From: Tritrichomonas musculus
Taxonomy: Eukaryota; Parabasalia; Tritrichomonadida; Tritrichomonadidae
Assembly (NCBI GenBank): GCA_039105265.1
Contig: JAPFFF010000028.1
Location: 1,550,001-1,614,000 of the forward strand
Length of the DNA stretch: 64,000 nucleotides
Reading direction: 5' to 3'
Of this stretch, positions 19,850-30,165 are shown one piece after another. The first letter of the stretch is position 1. Each line of letters begins with the position of its first letter. The notes below the pieces were generated by a model. The model did no database searches and was not told where the DNA came from. It saw only the letters and a program-made list of their open reading frames with translations. Both the position numbers and the translations under genes were made by a program.

Positions 19850-20798
19850 ATGTTAAAACCCAGCAAATTTGATTACAAAACAATATTTTTTTCAGATACT
19901 TCTGACTATGATGATGACTTTGAGTCATTCGAAGAACACAAGATGATTATGAAGCCTGTTATGATTGAAAAGCCCTCTCGCTCTGCGAGCTCGAGCTCTG
20001 CGAGATTTGATATTGATTTTGAAATGAATCGAGCGTACAAAAAAAATGAATCAAAAATAATGTCAGAATCTATTCGTCCAATTGGTCCTGGAATCTATGC
20101 TAATTATAATTCGTCTAAACATTATTGTTGGAGCACAGGGTAAAGGTAAATCACACATTGTATTAAGAGATATAATTCAAATATCTCGATTGAAGGAGTC
20201 AAATGTACATCAAATTGTGTATATTAGCAAGAATGGAATTATAAATGATTCAACATTTGAAGCTCAACGCGAATTGATAAATTTACCTGTGAAAGTTGTT
20301 TCCGACACAAATGCTGAAGCTTATTTAAAAGAATTGGATTTATGGAAGGAATTATATATTAAATATTCCAGCACAAGTAGGATTACGATTAATGAAGATA
20401 AACTAGAAAAAATGTTTCAATTCCTTAATATCAATAAACTTGGAAAACCAAACGTTCCATTAAATACAATAATTCTGTGTGAAGACTTCATTAAATCGAA
20501 ATTGTTAAAATCTGCTTACTTCACAAATTATATAACTCAATTGAGACACAAACATTCAATCGTTTATGTGAACGTTCAATTCTTCAAAGCAATTCCAACA
20601 GATTATAAGAACAATTGTACTTCATTCTTTATTTTCAATGGATTCTCAAGGCAGAAGATGTCGTATATATATCAACAAGTTGTTATGCCAGTTGAATTTG
20701 AAGATTTGTGGAGACAATATAATCGAATGAAGAATCATGATTTTGTTTTGGTGAATACACGAGAAGGAAGTATTGAATTTATAAGATTCAACCAGTAA
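19850..20798 (+). CDS. Packaging ATPase region (A32/FtsK-HerA type)
   Basis: The gene part encodes a P-loop NTPase with a clear Walker A (IIVGAQGKGKSHIV) and a Walker B-type strand ending in acidic residues (TIILCEDF), followed by a helical C-terminus ending near 20798. Polinton ATPases of this family pump genome DNA into capsids. The N-terminal portion is acidic and Ser-rich and includes a stretch (SRSASSSSARF) encoded by a GC-rich hairpin at 19977-19989. This part carries one of the element's apparent breaks. Confidence 0.75.
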
Positions 20799-20950
20799 GC
20801 ACTTTCAGTGCCTGGCGCCAAAGGCGAAAAGTACAAAAAAAATATTTTTTTAATATGCTAAATACCAACACCCACACTTAGGTGCGTAGGCACAAACCTT
20901 CCCATACACAATTAACAGTTAACTGTTAAATAGACAAAAAAATATTCAAT

Positions 20951-21412
20951 TTATTCATCAAGAACAATATCTTGATGGTTTCCTTTAAATATTTGTGGTT
21001 CAGGTATTTCATATTTCTCACGAAGTTTCAAAATCATTTCTTGATTTGATTTGTTAATTCGTTCAATTGAATAATTGTAAAACGAATGTTCTTTAAATGT
21101 TTGAACATCTGTATTACCATTAACAAATGTTTCAAAAGAATTTATGTTAATCCTTCGTCGGAGATTTGATGTTAGAATTACATGTTCAAGATTCATATCT
21201 TTCAATTGATTTGGATATAAGCGTGTGATTTTTTTGTCAACGTTTGTTAATGAAATGTATAACACACGAACAAGGTAAGTACCTTTTCCGATATTAATTG
21301 GAAATCGTTCACAAAGTAATGTAAAATCACATTTTTGATATTCATCTGGATTTGGAAGTAATGATATTAATGAATTGATGTATTCATATACTCGAAGGTT
21401 AGATGTTGTCAT
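20951..21412 (-). CDS. Unidentified Polinton protein (153 residues)
   Basis: From ATG 21412 (MTTSNLRVYEYINSLISLLP). It looks alpha/beta with a charged C-terminal helix and a final EPQIFKGNHQDIVLDE. No family is recognised. It is the last gene of a leftward run that includes the HNH and KilA-N proteins. Confidence 0.5.
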   Translation of the reverse strand: MTTSNLRVYEYINSLISLLPNPDEYQKCDFTLLCERFPINIGKGTYLVRVLYISLTNVDKKITRLYPNQLKDMNLEHVILTSNLRRRININSFETFVNGNTDVQTFKEHSFYNYSIERINKSNQEMILKLREKYEIPEPQIFKGNHQDIVLDE

Positions 21413-21495
21413 TTGATTACAAAATAAAAAATTGAAAATAAATTTTAAAAATTGAACTTGTGAAGAAATGAAAAAAAAAATAATTGTTAATTGAT

Positions 21496-21891
21496 TTAAT
21501 AAATTATACCAGATGGTGTATAACGTACACATCGAGAATCATTAGTCCAACAAAGATTGTCAATATGATAATCAAATTTGTTATGATTAATATGCTTAAC
21601 AAATTTATAATTATTAGGGTTTGGAATAAATTGTTTAGCGATTAATTCATGTTTTTTATATAATTTTCCGTTCAATTTAACATGTGGACAATTGTTTTTC
21701 ATGATTTCTTCTAAAACACGTTCACCACGACCCAGTGTAATAATAAATGGAAATTCGGTTTGAATTGCATACTTGTATTCAAAATTAAGTAATGGAACAT
21801 AAGTAGTATCAGGTTTTGATTCAATTATATATTTCAAAAATTCATCAAATATAATTTCGTCAGCATATTCATGAATGTAATTTGTTGTCAT
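21496..21891 (-). CDS. HNH endonuclease-like protein
   Basis: 131 residues from ATG 21891. The C-terminal half matches the phage/homing-type HNH pattern: LNGKLYKKHELIAKQFIPNP, then FVKHINHNKFDYHIDNLCWT, where the His/Asn core and the IDNL...W signature are plain. Such nucleases are common as free-standing genes in large DNA viruses and phages. Its role in the Polinton is unknown; it may be a hitchhiking nuclease. It lies between the 153-residue gene and the KilA-N gene on the same strand. Confidence 0.75.
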   Translation of the reverse strand: MTTNYIHEYADEIIFDEFLKYIIESKPDTTYVPLLNFEYKYAIQTEFPFIITLGRGERVLEEIMKNNCPHVKLNGKLYKKHELIAKQFIPNPNNYKFVKHINHNKFDYHIDNLCWTNDSRCVRYTPSGIIY

Positions 21892-22145
21892 TTTATAGTA
21901 GAAAAAAAATTAAAAAAAAATTAAATTTGAAAAATTAATTTTGAGAAGATGACAAAAAAATAATTTCTAAACAGATTTTTTTCCGGTTAGTTTTGACATT
22001 GATTCCAGACATTGGTTATCAACATTTATTCGAGCGGAGGATTTCCTACGGACATTTTTGACATTGGTTTCAGACCTTAGTTATCAACATTTATTCGTGT
22101 AGGAGTTTTCTCCTAGACGCAAAAAAAATAATTTTGTTAATTGAT

Positions 22146-22904
22146 TTATTCCTGAAATTCGTTGAAATATGTTTCAATCATTTCATGTAAATCATCAAGT
22201 ATTTCACGATTAATTGTAATTGTATTTCCATTAATATTAGCTTCTGTTTCATCGAAGTTTTCACGAATAATGTTTTTAATATCCAAATTAATGGTCATTG
22301 AAATAGGAAGGTTCTCTCTAAAGAACCATCTTTCATTCAAATCATCATAATGTGAACGAACTTTATAAAAATAATCCTTATGTCTTCGAACAAGATGAAG
22401 TTTCACATTTGCATTATCATCAGGAATTTGTTCAAGCCAAATAAGGTATTTATAATCATGTTCACGATTATTTGGAACGACACGAGGAGTTATATTGTTA
22501 ATTTGATTTTGTTTTTCATTGAGTTGATTTTGTAATTGAATTCGTTGTTGATTAAAGTATGAATCAAGAAGTTTCATAATTTGCCAAGAATATGCTGGGG
22601 AACACCAGATAGCAATATGATTAACAAGTAAACGGTGAACATAATATCCTCTTAATTCATTTGAAAGATTTGGACGATTTTCATATAATTTTTCGCTTGC
22701 GGAAATTTCCGCACGCCCATATTTAAGTAATTCTTTAGTTGTTTTGTTATCAAGCCAGTCATTTACACGTTTATCAGAGTTGCATGAATCGATTATTGAT
22801 TTGATTTGAAACATGTCATCAGATTTGGAGTGAATGATTCTAAGTTGTTCATTGTATTGTAAATATTCGTATTCATCATTGATTGGTGTAACAATTGTGT
22901 TCAT
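22146..22904 (-). CDS. KilA-N domain protein
   Basis: 252 residues from ATG 22904. Residues ~25-125 carry the KilA-N pattern: KRVNDWLDNKTTKELLKYG, later RGYYVHRLLVNHIAIWCSP and a final helix. A coiled linker (QNQLNEKQNQINN) follows, then a C-terminal domain (YKYLIWLEQIP ... RHKDYFYKVRSH) of the type that accompanies KilA-N in poxvirus-like and giant-virus proteins. KilA-N is a DNA-binding domain of viral regulators. Its presence suggests gene exchange with nucleocytoplasmic large DNA viruses or their satellites. Confidence 0.8.
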   Translation of the reverse strand: MNTIVTPINDEYEYLQYNEQLRIIHSKSDDMFQIKSIIDSCNSDKRVNDWLDNKTTKELLKYGRAEISASEKLYENRPNLSNELRGYYVHRLLVNHIAIWCSPAYSWQIMKLLDSYFNQQRIQLQNQLNEKQNQINNITPRVVPNNREHDYKYLIWLEQIPDDNANVKLHLVRRHKDYFYKVRSHYDDLNERWFFRENLPISMTINLDIKNIIRENFDETEANINGNTITINREILDDLHEMIETYFNEFQE

Positions 22905-23769
22905 TTTTGAAGAAGAAAAAAAATTAAAAAAAATTAAATTTGAAAAATAAATTTTATTAATCCACTTTTTGAATAGAATAATATAAATGTGAAAATTTCA
23001 TGTTTACAGTTGATTTGAGAATCTGATTTTTAAAATATATATTACTATATAAGTCCGCAATATAATTGTATAATTACTTTGTTTCACTGAGCTAAAGAAG
23101 TTGATTATTAAAAATGTTAATATTTTTTTCACACTGATTTCATAGAATAAACTTATTATGATACTGTAAAACGTTGTTTTATTGATGTTCTTGTGTAACT
23201 AATTGCGATTAGCTATTTTATTTGAAATTTGAATTTTCAAGATATTAGATGAGATAATCATCTGAAACCAAAAATCGAAAAAGTGGAATATTTGAAATCG
23301 GGGTTATGTGATGATTACAAATATATATGATATTTGTTCCAAAAGATGCTCTGGATATAAAATTCGAAAAATCGGAATTATCTGTAAAATTGAGAGACCA
23401 TTGAATTTAAAAATTTTATAATTGAATAGAAGATGCCATGCTCAGAATTTATCAGATTTCTCTGATGAATTTTATTTAAGAAGTAATTCAATTTATCAGA
23501 TTCTGCAGAATTCTTTCACAATTATTACAGATTTGTCGGATGATTTTAATTTGAATAGTAATTCAAAATTACAGATTTGTCGGATGATTTTAATTTGAGA
23601 ACTCTATCAAAAATACAGATTTGTCGGATGATTCTAATTTGAATAGTAATTCAATTTTACCGAAAAATTAGATTTATAAGATAATTCAAATAACGAATAA
23701 AAAAAATATTTTTAATAATCACGTTTTTCATATATTTTTTCGAGTATGGGATTTCCCATAGTCGTCATT
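22905..23769. other. Polinton spacer with ~44-bp tandem repeats
   Basis: An 865-bp non-coding gap between the KilA-N gene and the polymerase region. From about 23449 to 23690 a unit of 43-44 bp recurs about five times with decay; three clear units start at 23528, 23571 and 23615 with ACAGATTTGTCGGATGAT. A perfect hairpin (TATGGGA/TCCCATA) lies at 23745-23760, just past the end of the polymerase region. It could hold a control region or replication signal; nothing specific is recognised. Confidence 0.7.
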
Positions 23770-26700
23770 TCATTGAATAATATAATCATTAGCAGTAATT
23801 CCTTTAACAAATGGTGCACATGAATTATTTTCTAAAACAATCATTTTTGTATGTAAACCAGTTAACGCATTTTTTTGAATAGTCAATTTTGACATTTGAT
23901 TTCCATTCATTTGAAGATTAATATTCTTACCTTGTTTAACAGAATTGTTTTCAATAATTGATTTATAATCTGGATATTTAATATCATTCTTTTTAAGTGA
24001 TACTCCTTTCAATTTTAATGATTTGGTTTGTCCATTATTATTCCAAATGGTGTAACATTTTGGAGCAAGTGCAATCATGTTTTCACCTGTTTTTTCAATA
24101 GCACAACCAAGAACCTTTTTTTCATCTTCAATTGTGTTAATTGAAGGGTTTGGCATGAATTCGTAAACATGTTTGTCATAGAATTCTTTGTTTTTGATAA
24201 CATGATTGAATAATTGAGTTGGAGGTTCATTTGGATTACCTGAAACAGCAAGTAATATGAATCTGTATCAGATTCAATATAATGAATTTTATCCATGTCC
24301 AAGCATTTATTCATGAAATCGTAATAGAATGTGAAATACCAGAATTTGGCATTATCAAGCGTCCAAAGAGATTCTTGGATGCAAGTTGTGCAATGATATG
24401 ATTTGGGTGAATGTTGTATCATAAATGTGTTATCATTTAATTGAGCACCACCCATATAAGTTTGTGAGATAATTGATTGGTAAGCCTTATTCGCATCACA
24501 AATTTTGATTTTAGAGAACTTCTCAGTATTCATTCCATCATATCCATAAGAACCGTTCATACTGATTTTATAGAACTTCTCGTTACCATGCTCTTTCCCA
24601 GAGATGATATCCTGACGTTTTTTCATAAATTCATTAACAAATTGGTTGAATCCAGTGTGACATTCATATTGTGAAACAGATTTGACATCATCGATTACCA
24701 ATCCATGGTCAAGAAGGAACCAAAGGTAATAATTTGAGAAAACCATGTATTCCCCATTTGTGTCAAGCAACATTGTTAATTTACGTTCTTCCTTATCGAT
24801 TGAATTTAAATTGTTTGATTTCATGTAATTGTACATGTATGAACCAATTGTTTCTTCATTATTTGTGATATTGATGTTTCGAAATACTGGTGGGAAATTA
24901 ATGAAATAATTGATTTTTGATTTGGGACAAGATAGTTTCACAACAGCATAGAAAACATAATTTGGTTTATTTGAAAAACGTGATTTTGAAGTTATGATTT
25001 TCATACAACGTTCTCGAGATTGTTTATCCTTTGCTTCAATCCTTCGAATGAAAGCACCTGGCATGAACATAATTCCTCCATGGTACTTAATAAATGGATG
25101 TGGATTTGAACTGAATGATGAAGGATAAAGTGAATTGAAATCAATTCCAAGAATATGTGTTTGAATATTATTTGTATCATATGAGATTACCTTGTTATTA
25201 ATTCCGTCGTAACGGAATTTGTTGATATGAGTTTCACCTTTGATGTTAACACGATGCATTACATTTGATAATCCACCAGCAATGGCATTTCGAATTGTAT
25301 AATATTCATCTTCATTATTTATCAAAGTTGGAAGATGATGTAGTTTGCAATATTTTTTTAATTGAATTCTCAATGCTGTTATTTTTGGGTCATCTCGTTT
25401 TCGAAGTTTATTACATTCAGCACAAGCCAACAAACAATTTGAAAATTCATGTCCAATATCATTGTTAATTCTGTCAAGAGTTGGTTTGTTTTGATATGTG
25501 AAATGCTCTTTGCAAAGATGACATTTACCCTTAATTGGGTCATTGTAAAGTTTGAGAAATTCTTTGTAATCATTGGACGAAACACATTTTGATAAGTCTC
25601 TTTTAATTGGATGAGATAAGTTATATCGTTCATCTTGTTTGTAATAATTTTCACATTTGAATTGCCACCATTTAGGATTTGGAATGAATTCGTTGTATTT
25701 GTGTATAGGATTATAATTTTCATGAGGATTGAAATCCTTGTATGCCAGAGCATATTTTATACAAGATGCATTCTTAGATAATGATAGATTGGATATCAAA
25801 TCAACTTTGTATTGAGCATTGAGTTGAATTAAATTGTCAATTGGTTTAATCATCATTTCAACATCATTGTCATTATAAGCAAGCAAGTAATCCCATCGTG
25901 TTTTATAGTTTTTAGCATCTTCGAGATATATTTGGTAATCAGATTTTGAGAGTGGATTTTTTTGGTTGAGATAGCTGTCAAAGTCGTTGTATGAAAATGG
26001 TTCGGATTTAGATAATACTTCATTGTAGTTATTTGAATTGATAGCTTCATATGGGAAAACTCCTTTCACAGAATTAGTTTCACCACCAAAATCAATACCA
26101 AATTGTTTTAATGTACCTCCAGCAACAAATGATTGAGCATCAATAAATCGTAATTTTGTTGGAAGATGGTCTGAAACGAGAATGAATTGTTTTAATGAAG
26201 ATATTGTTCCAATTAATGAATTTGATTCAACTTTCCAGTGTGAATGATTGAGATATTTCTTGAACAAATTAGAATCAAATCTTGAGGAATTAAATCCGAA
26301 AACGGTTATGGTATAAATATTTGTATCAATATCATAAATTTTATCAGCAGGTAGAAACGATTTGTCATAAACGATTTTATCATTCAGTACTTCCATCGAT
26401 TGTTCGAACAACCATGAAATCCATTCTGGAATAAACTCTTCAGACTCTCTTAATGAGAAATGTTTTGTAATTAATCCTGAAGATAATTTAACACATGAAG
26501 CAACAGAAAGAGGTATCAAACGTGAATTGATTACAGTTGAATCAGAAATCGATTTGTTAACTGATTGTTCCATCGTTTCAAAATCGTATGTCATATAATA
26601 AATGTTAGGTTTCCATTCTAAATCGTATGCCAAACAATATTCATAAACTGGATTGTTTAAGATATGTGGACAAAATGGAAGTGGTTCCTTGTTTGGAATA

Positions 26701-28616
26701 AAGTTCTTCTTGAAGACACCATCACAATGTTTGACATGAGATTCAAATCTAAACATATTTTCAGCTCCTCGATGAGTGTATGAATGACATTTTGGACAAA
26801 TATGTATTTGAGTTAGTTTTTCAGGATTCTTAATATACATAATATGAATAATTTGGTCTTTCGAGAAAAGTAATGCAGAATGAGTTGGATAAGATTTATC
26901 GAAAAACCATTGTTCAGATAAGTCATAATATGAAGAATTATCGTTTTTAGTGAACTCATATATATTAATATTGAGATGATATTTCTTAGACAATTCTTCC
27001 ATTTGTTCCATTGTTACTCCTTTGAATTCTTTGAGAATCTTTAATCCTTGTTTTGGAATTTTGGTGTTATATTCAATGTTATGTTCTTTGAGAAGGATTT
27101 TTTTAGCAACCTTAGTTCTATCTTGTACTCGATATTTTTGAGTGTCTGCAAGTTTATGTATTTCAACATTATTTACAATTATGATATCACTCAAACAGAT
27201 TGCAAGAAATCGATAGAAACATAATTTATCATCTTCATTGTCAGATATAATAAAATCATTTTTGATGAATTCTTCTGGTAAATCTTTGATATGTCCAGTA
27301 ACCTTTCGCATTCGTGAGACAGTAAATGAAATTGAACCAACGATTGTTAATTTAGTTGATGAAGATGATGTTTCATATGAATGGAGATTTGATTCAATAT
27401 ACATTTTAACATAATCAAGGTCCTGAATTGAATTTACAATAATTGGAATTGATTCTTTAAAGTTTCTCCATTTGATTTCACGAGCCTCATATTCATATTT
27501 ATTTTCATCAGAATCTTCACCAAAATTAACTGTAGGAGATTCAAATACACCAGATAATTGGAAATGAATTTTGAATGGTTTTAGTTCTCTATCAAATACT
27601 TGTTGCAATGATTCGAAGATTTGATTTAATGATGAGATTTGATTGAAATAATAAATAACAATTGGGGAGCCATTGTATTGTTTCTGAGCAATATTTGTTT
27701 CGGGATAGTTGTTATAATAATCCCAAACCTCAACTGCTTTATCAAAATCATGTGGTTCATTAATCATAAGATAATCATTGTGTTTTGATTTAAATTTGTT
27801 ATTGAATTTATCAAGATATTCATATAATTCTTCGTTTTCAGGAATGTAATATTCAAGTAAATGGGATTTATCGTGAATTTCTTTTTGTTCAATTTTCTTG
27901 AGATTCTCTTCTTTATTATATTGTTTAATTAATTTAATTGCATTATCGACTGCTTCATAAGCACGTTTAATTGCATTTTCAAGTTTTTCTTTTTTCAATT
28001 GATTATCAAATTTGTTCTGAGAATTAATTCTTGCAAGTTCATCTAAAGAATTGATTTGTTTGTATTCGTTTTTATCAAATTTGTTGAAGAAATTATTATC
28101 ATCACGAACTTGTTTATCATGAAATTCTTGATTGATTTGTTGTTGTTGTTCATTGAAATATTGATAATCAGATTCATTTGGTTGTTCATCTTCATAAAAT
28201 GATTCACGATTTAATATATCTTGATAATTGTGTTCATAAGATTTATTTAATTCATGCTGTTTATTATAATATTGATTATATGTTTCATTCAATTCATCAT
28301 CATTAATCGATTCATTATTAATATAATCTAGATAATTTTGTTCATATTGACGACGATTTTGTTCATGAGTTATGAAATTATCAAGTTTTATCAGAAAATC
28401 ATCACTATTATTAAAATCAAGCCCAATTATTTGTTGGGCATTATGTTGATTAAGATATGTATATAATGTTCTGATATTTCGTAATTTAGCACCTCCTCGA
28501 TATCGACGAGTATCTGCAATTTCAAGATTTTCATTAAGTCCTTGATTAATATTATTAATAGATTCAATAATATCGTCATTAGTAAAATCAATAAATGAAT
28601 TTTGGTTGAAAGCCAT
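23770..28616 (-). CDS. Polinton B-family DNA polymerase region
   Basis: A very large leftward part starting at ATG 28616. In order: a Gln/Asn-rich helical N-terminus; a CPKCHS...H...HC zinc-like site (~residues 607-630); Exo I MTYDFETME (~675), Exo II FNSSRFDSN (~777), Exo III YNDNDVEMM (~913); an HNH-like segment (~1025-1070); palm motif A GIDFNSLYPS (~1158), motif B KISMNGSYG (~1352) and motif C SDTDS (~1448). This is the protein-primed polymerase that replicates Polintons. The part carries one of the element's apparent breaks. Confidence 0.9.
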
Positions 28617-28658
28617 TTATCAAAAATAAAAATGTGGAAAAAAATTAGTTCAAAAATT

Positions 28659-28922
28659 AATTTTATAACTTGTTCTCAGAATCACTCTGGAGCCCTTATT
28701 TAAATTTTAAATCCCGAATTAACTTTGAAATAAATTTTAAAATGAGTGTTTAGCGCTTTATGACAGGCCTTGTTCTACAACAGATTATGGAGGCTAATTA
28801 AAATTTAAACCCTGTGGATAATTTTTTCGTTAATTTTTAAAATGAGGTTTTGAGCTTGGTTCCTGGTATTGGGAGACCTGGAAAAATTATTCGACCACCA
28901 ATACGAACATACATATACTACT
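28659..28922 (-). repeat. Polinton right terminal inverted repeat
   Basis: Reverse-complement partner of 6349-6612. The outer edge ends ACTACT and is followed by ATGATA (28923-28928). Confidence 0.97.
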
Positions 28923-28928
28923 ATGATA

Positions 28929-29168
28929 AGGTTATATAAAATCAAACTTTTTCAAATAAAAAGCCATTAAGTTTCTGAAGAAATGCCATTAGTTTGAGAG
29001 GAATATAAATAAATATTATACAATTTTTTTCTGAGAATTTGAATAGATTAAACGGCTTTAATCGTATTTTTTTTCATGAAATGAGCTAAATTTTTAAGCT
29101 TTCAAAGGCAGATTTATCATTTCAAAACAATAATACGCAAACAAAAACACAAAATCAATCTTTTAACA
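28929..29168. other. Spacer next to the Polinton
   Basis: AT-rich sequence with no recognisable feature between the Polinton target duplication and the transposase-like fragment. Confidence 0.6.
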
Positions 29169-29570
29169 ATGTTGAACAATAAAAAAAGGCTTTTAATTAA
29201 AAACAATGTAAATCAGAATATACAAATTCTAGAACAAAAGAAGTTTCTAAATAATAAAACTTATAATATTATTAAAGATTTATTAAACAATCTAACTTTA
29301 AGTCCAAATGCGAGATCTTACTCTTATGAATCAAAGTTATTTTACCTTTGCAATAAATAAAATTGAAAAGCATATATAAAATATAGAAAAGAAATTATAT
29401 ATAACAGGACATTAGAACAGTATGAATGTGTTTTAATAGATCAACATATTTATCATGTATATTCATTAAGTGTAGCAGCAAAATTTTTGAGACTACGAAA
29501 GGTCACATCATTGAAAAAGTTAGTTGAGCAAAGAAAAAGATATCTTCAAATAAATGGATATATAAAATAG
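29169..29570 (+). pseudogene. Decayed transposase-like fragment
   Basis: A 63-codon open stretch (29169-29360) ends LNNLTLSPNARSYSYESKLFYLCNK. The phrase SPNARSYS-x(3)-LFYLCNK resembles the conserved segment of P-element/THAP-associated transposases (SPxxRxYSxExKxFxLxLY). After a stop, a second open stretch to about 29570 reads NRTLEQYECVLIDQHIYHVY and KRYLQINGYIK, which may or may not belong to it. There is no intact transposase, and no ends could be paired. This is weak-similarity recognition only. Confidence 0.35.
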
Positions 29571-30165
29571 TTTAAATTAATTATTTTCTCTTAATTAAAT
29601 ATTTTTCCCCTCCTAAACATAATTATTACTTTGTTATTATTAAAATTATTTTTATTTATAATATTCAATGGATTAAAACAAATATGTTCTCAAAAAATTG
29701 TGAAAAATTTGCATAATTTGTAAATATTTTTTTTGCGATATCCTACCTAAGTTTTTTGTTCATCTTTTATATTGATATTACACTTAACATAAATATTATA
29801 AATATAAAATATTAACTCTTTATTTTCAAATTGATAGGTTGTGATACCTATTACAGTACAGTAACAAAAATTGAAAATGATTCAAAAAAAGGAAAATCGG
29901 ACTTTTTGATAAAAAAAGATAAAACAAAAAATAAAAATTGAAAAGAAACTTTCAAAAAGTTAGATTTTCCTTTTTTTTATTCTCAAAAAAATTCAATTAA
30001 AATTTGAATGAATAATTGGTAATATTCCGAGAAAAGTGGAATTTTCCATTAAAAATACGTTTTTAGTTTTGTTACTTAACTGTATAATTCAATTTTATTT
30101 TAAAATTTTAAAATACAGTCAAAGAATCAGCCTTATAATCTCAGAAAATCCTAGCAGTGAAAAAA
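29571..30165. other. AT-rich spacer
   Basis: No gene or RNA is recognised. A few long A/T runs and short inverted repeats are present, for example CTTTTTGAT/AAAAAG words near 29900-29970. Confidence 0.6.

Larger units (their letters stand above)
6349..28922. mobile_element. Maverick/Polinton, 22.6 kb, with both ends and target duplication
   Basis: The element is bounded by 264-bp inverted repeats beginning AGTAGTATATGTATG and by the direct 6-bp repeat ATGATA at 6343-6348 and 28923-28928, the duplication length typical of this superfamily. Recognised parts are a fibre-like protein, integrase, double-jelly-roll major capsid protein, packaging ATPase, HNH protein, KilA-N protein and B-family (protein-primed type) DNA polymerase; several small structural-looking genes surround the capsid gene. 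No adenain-type cysteine protease was recognised. The two terminal repeats differ at about one base in 264, so insertion was recent. It looks nearly whole, with about two apparent breaks. Confidence 0.97.
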
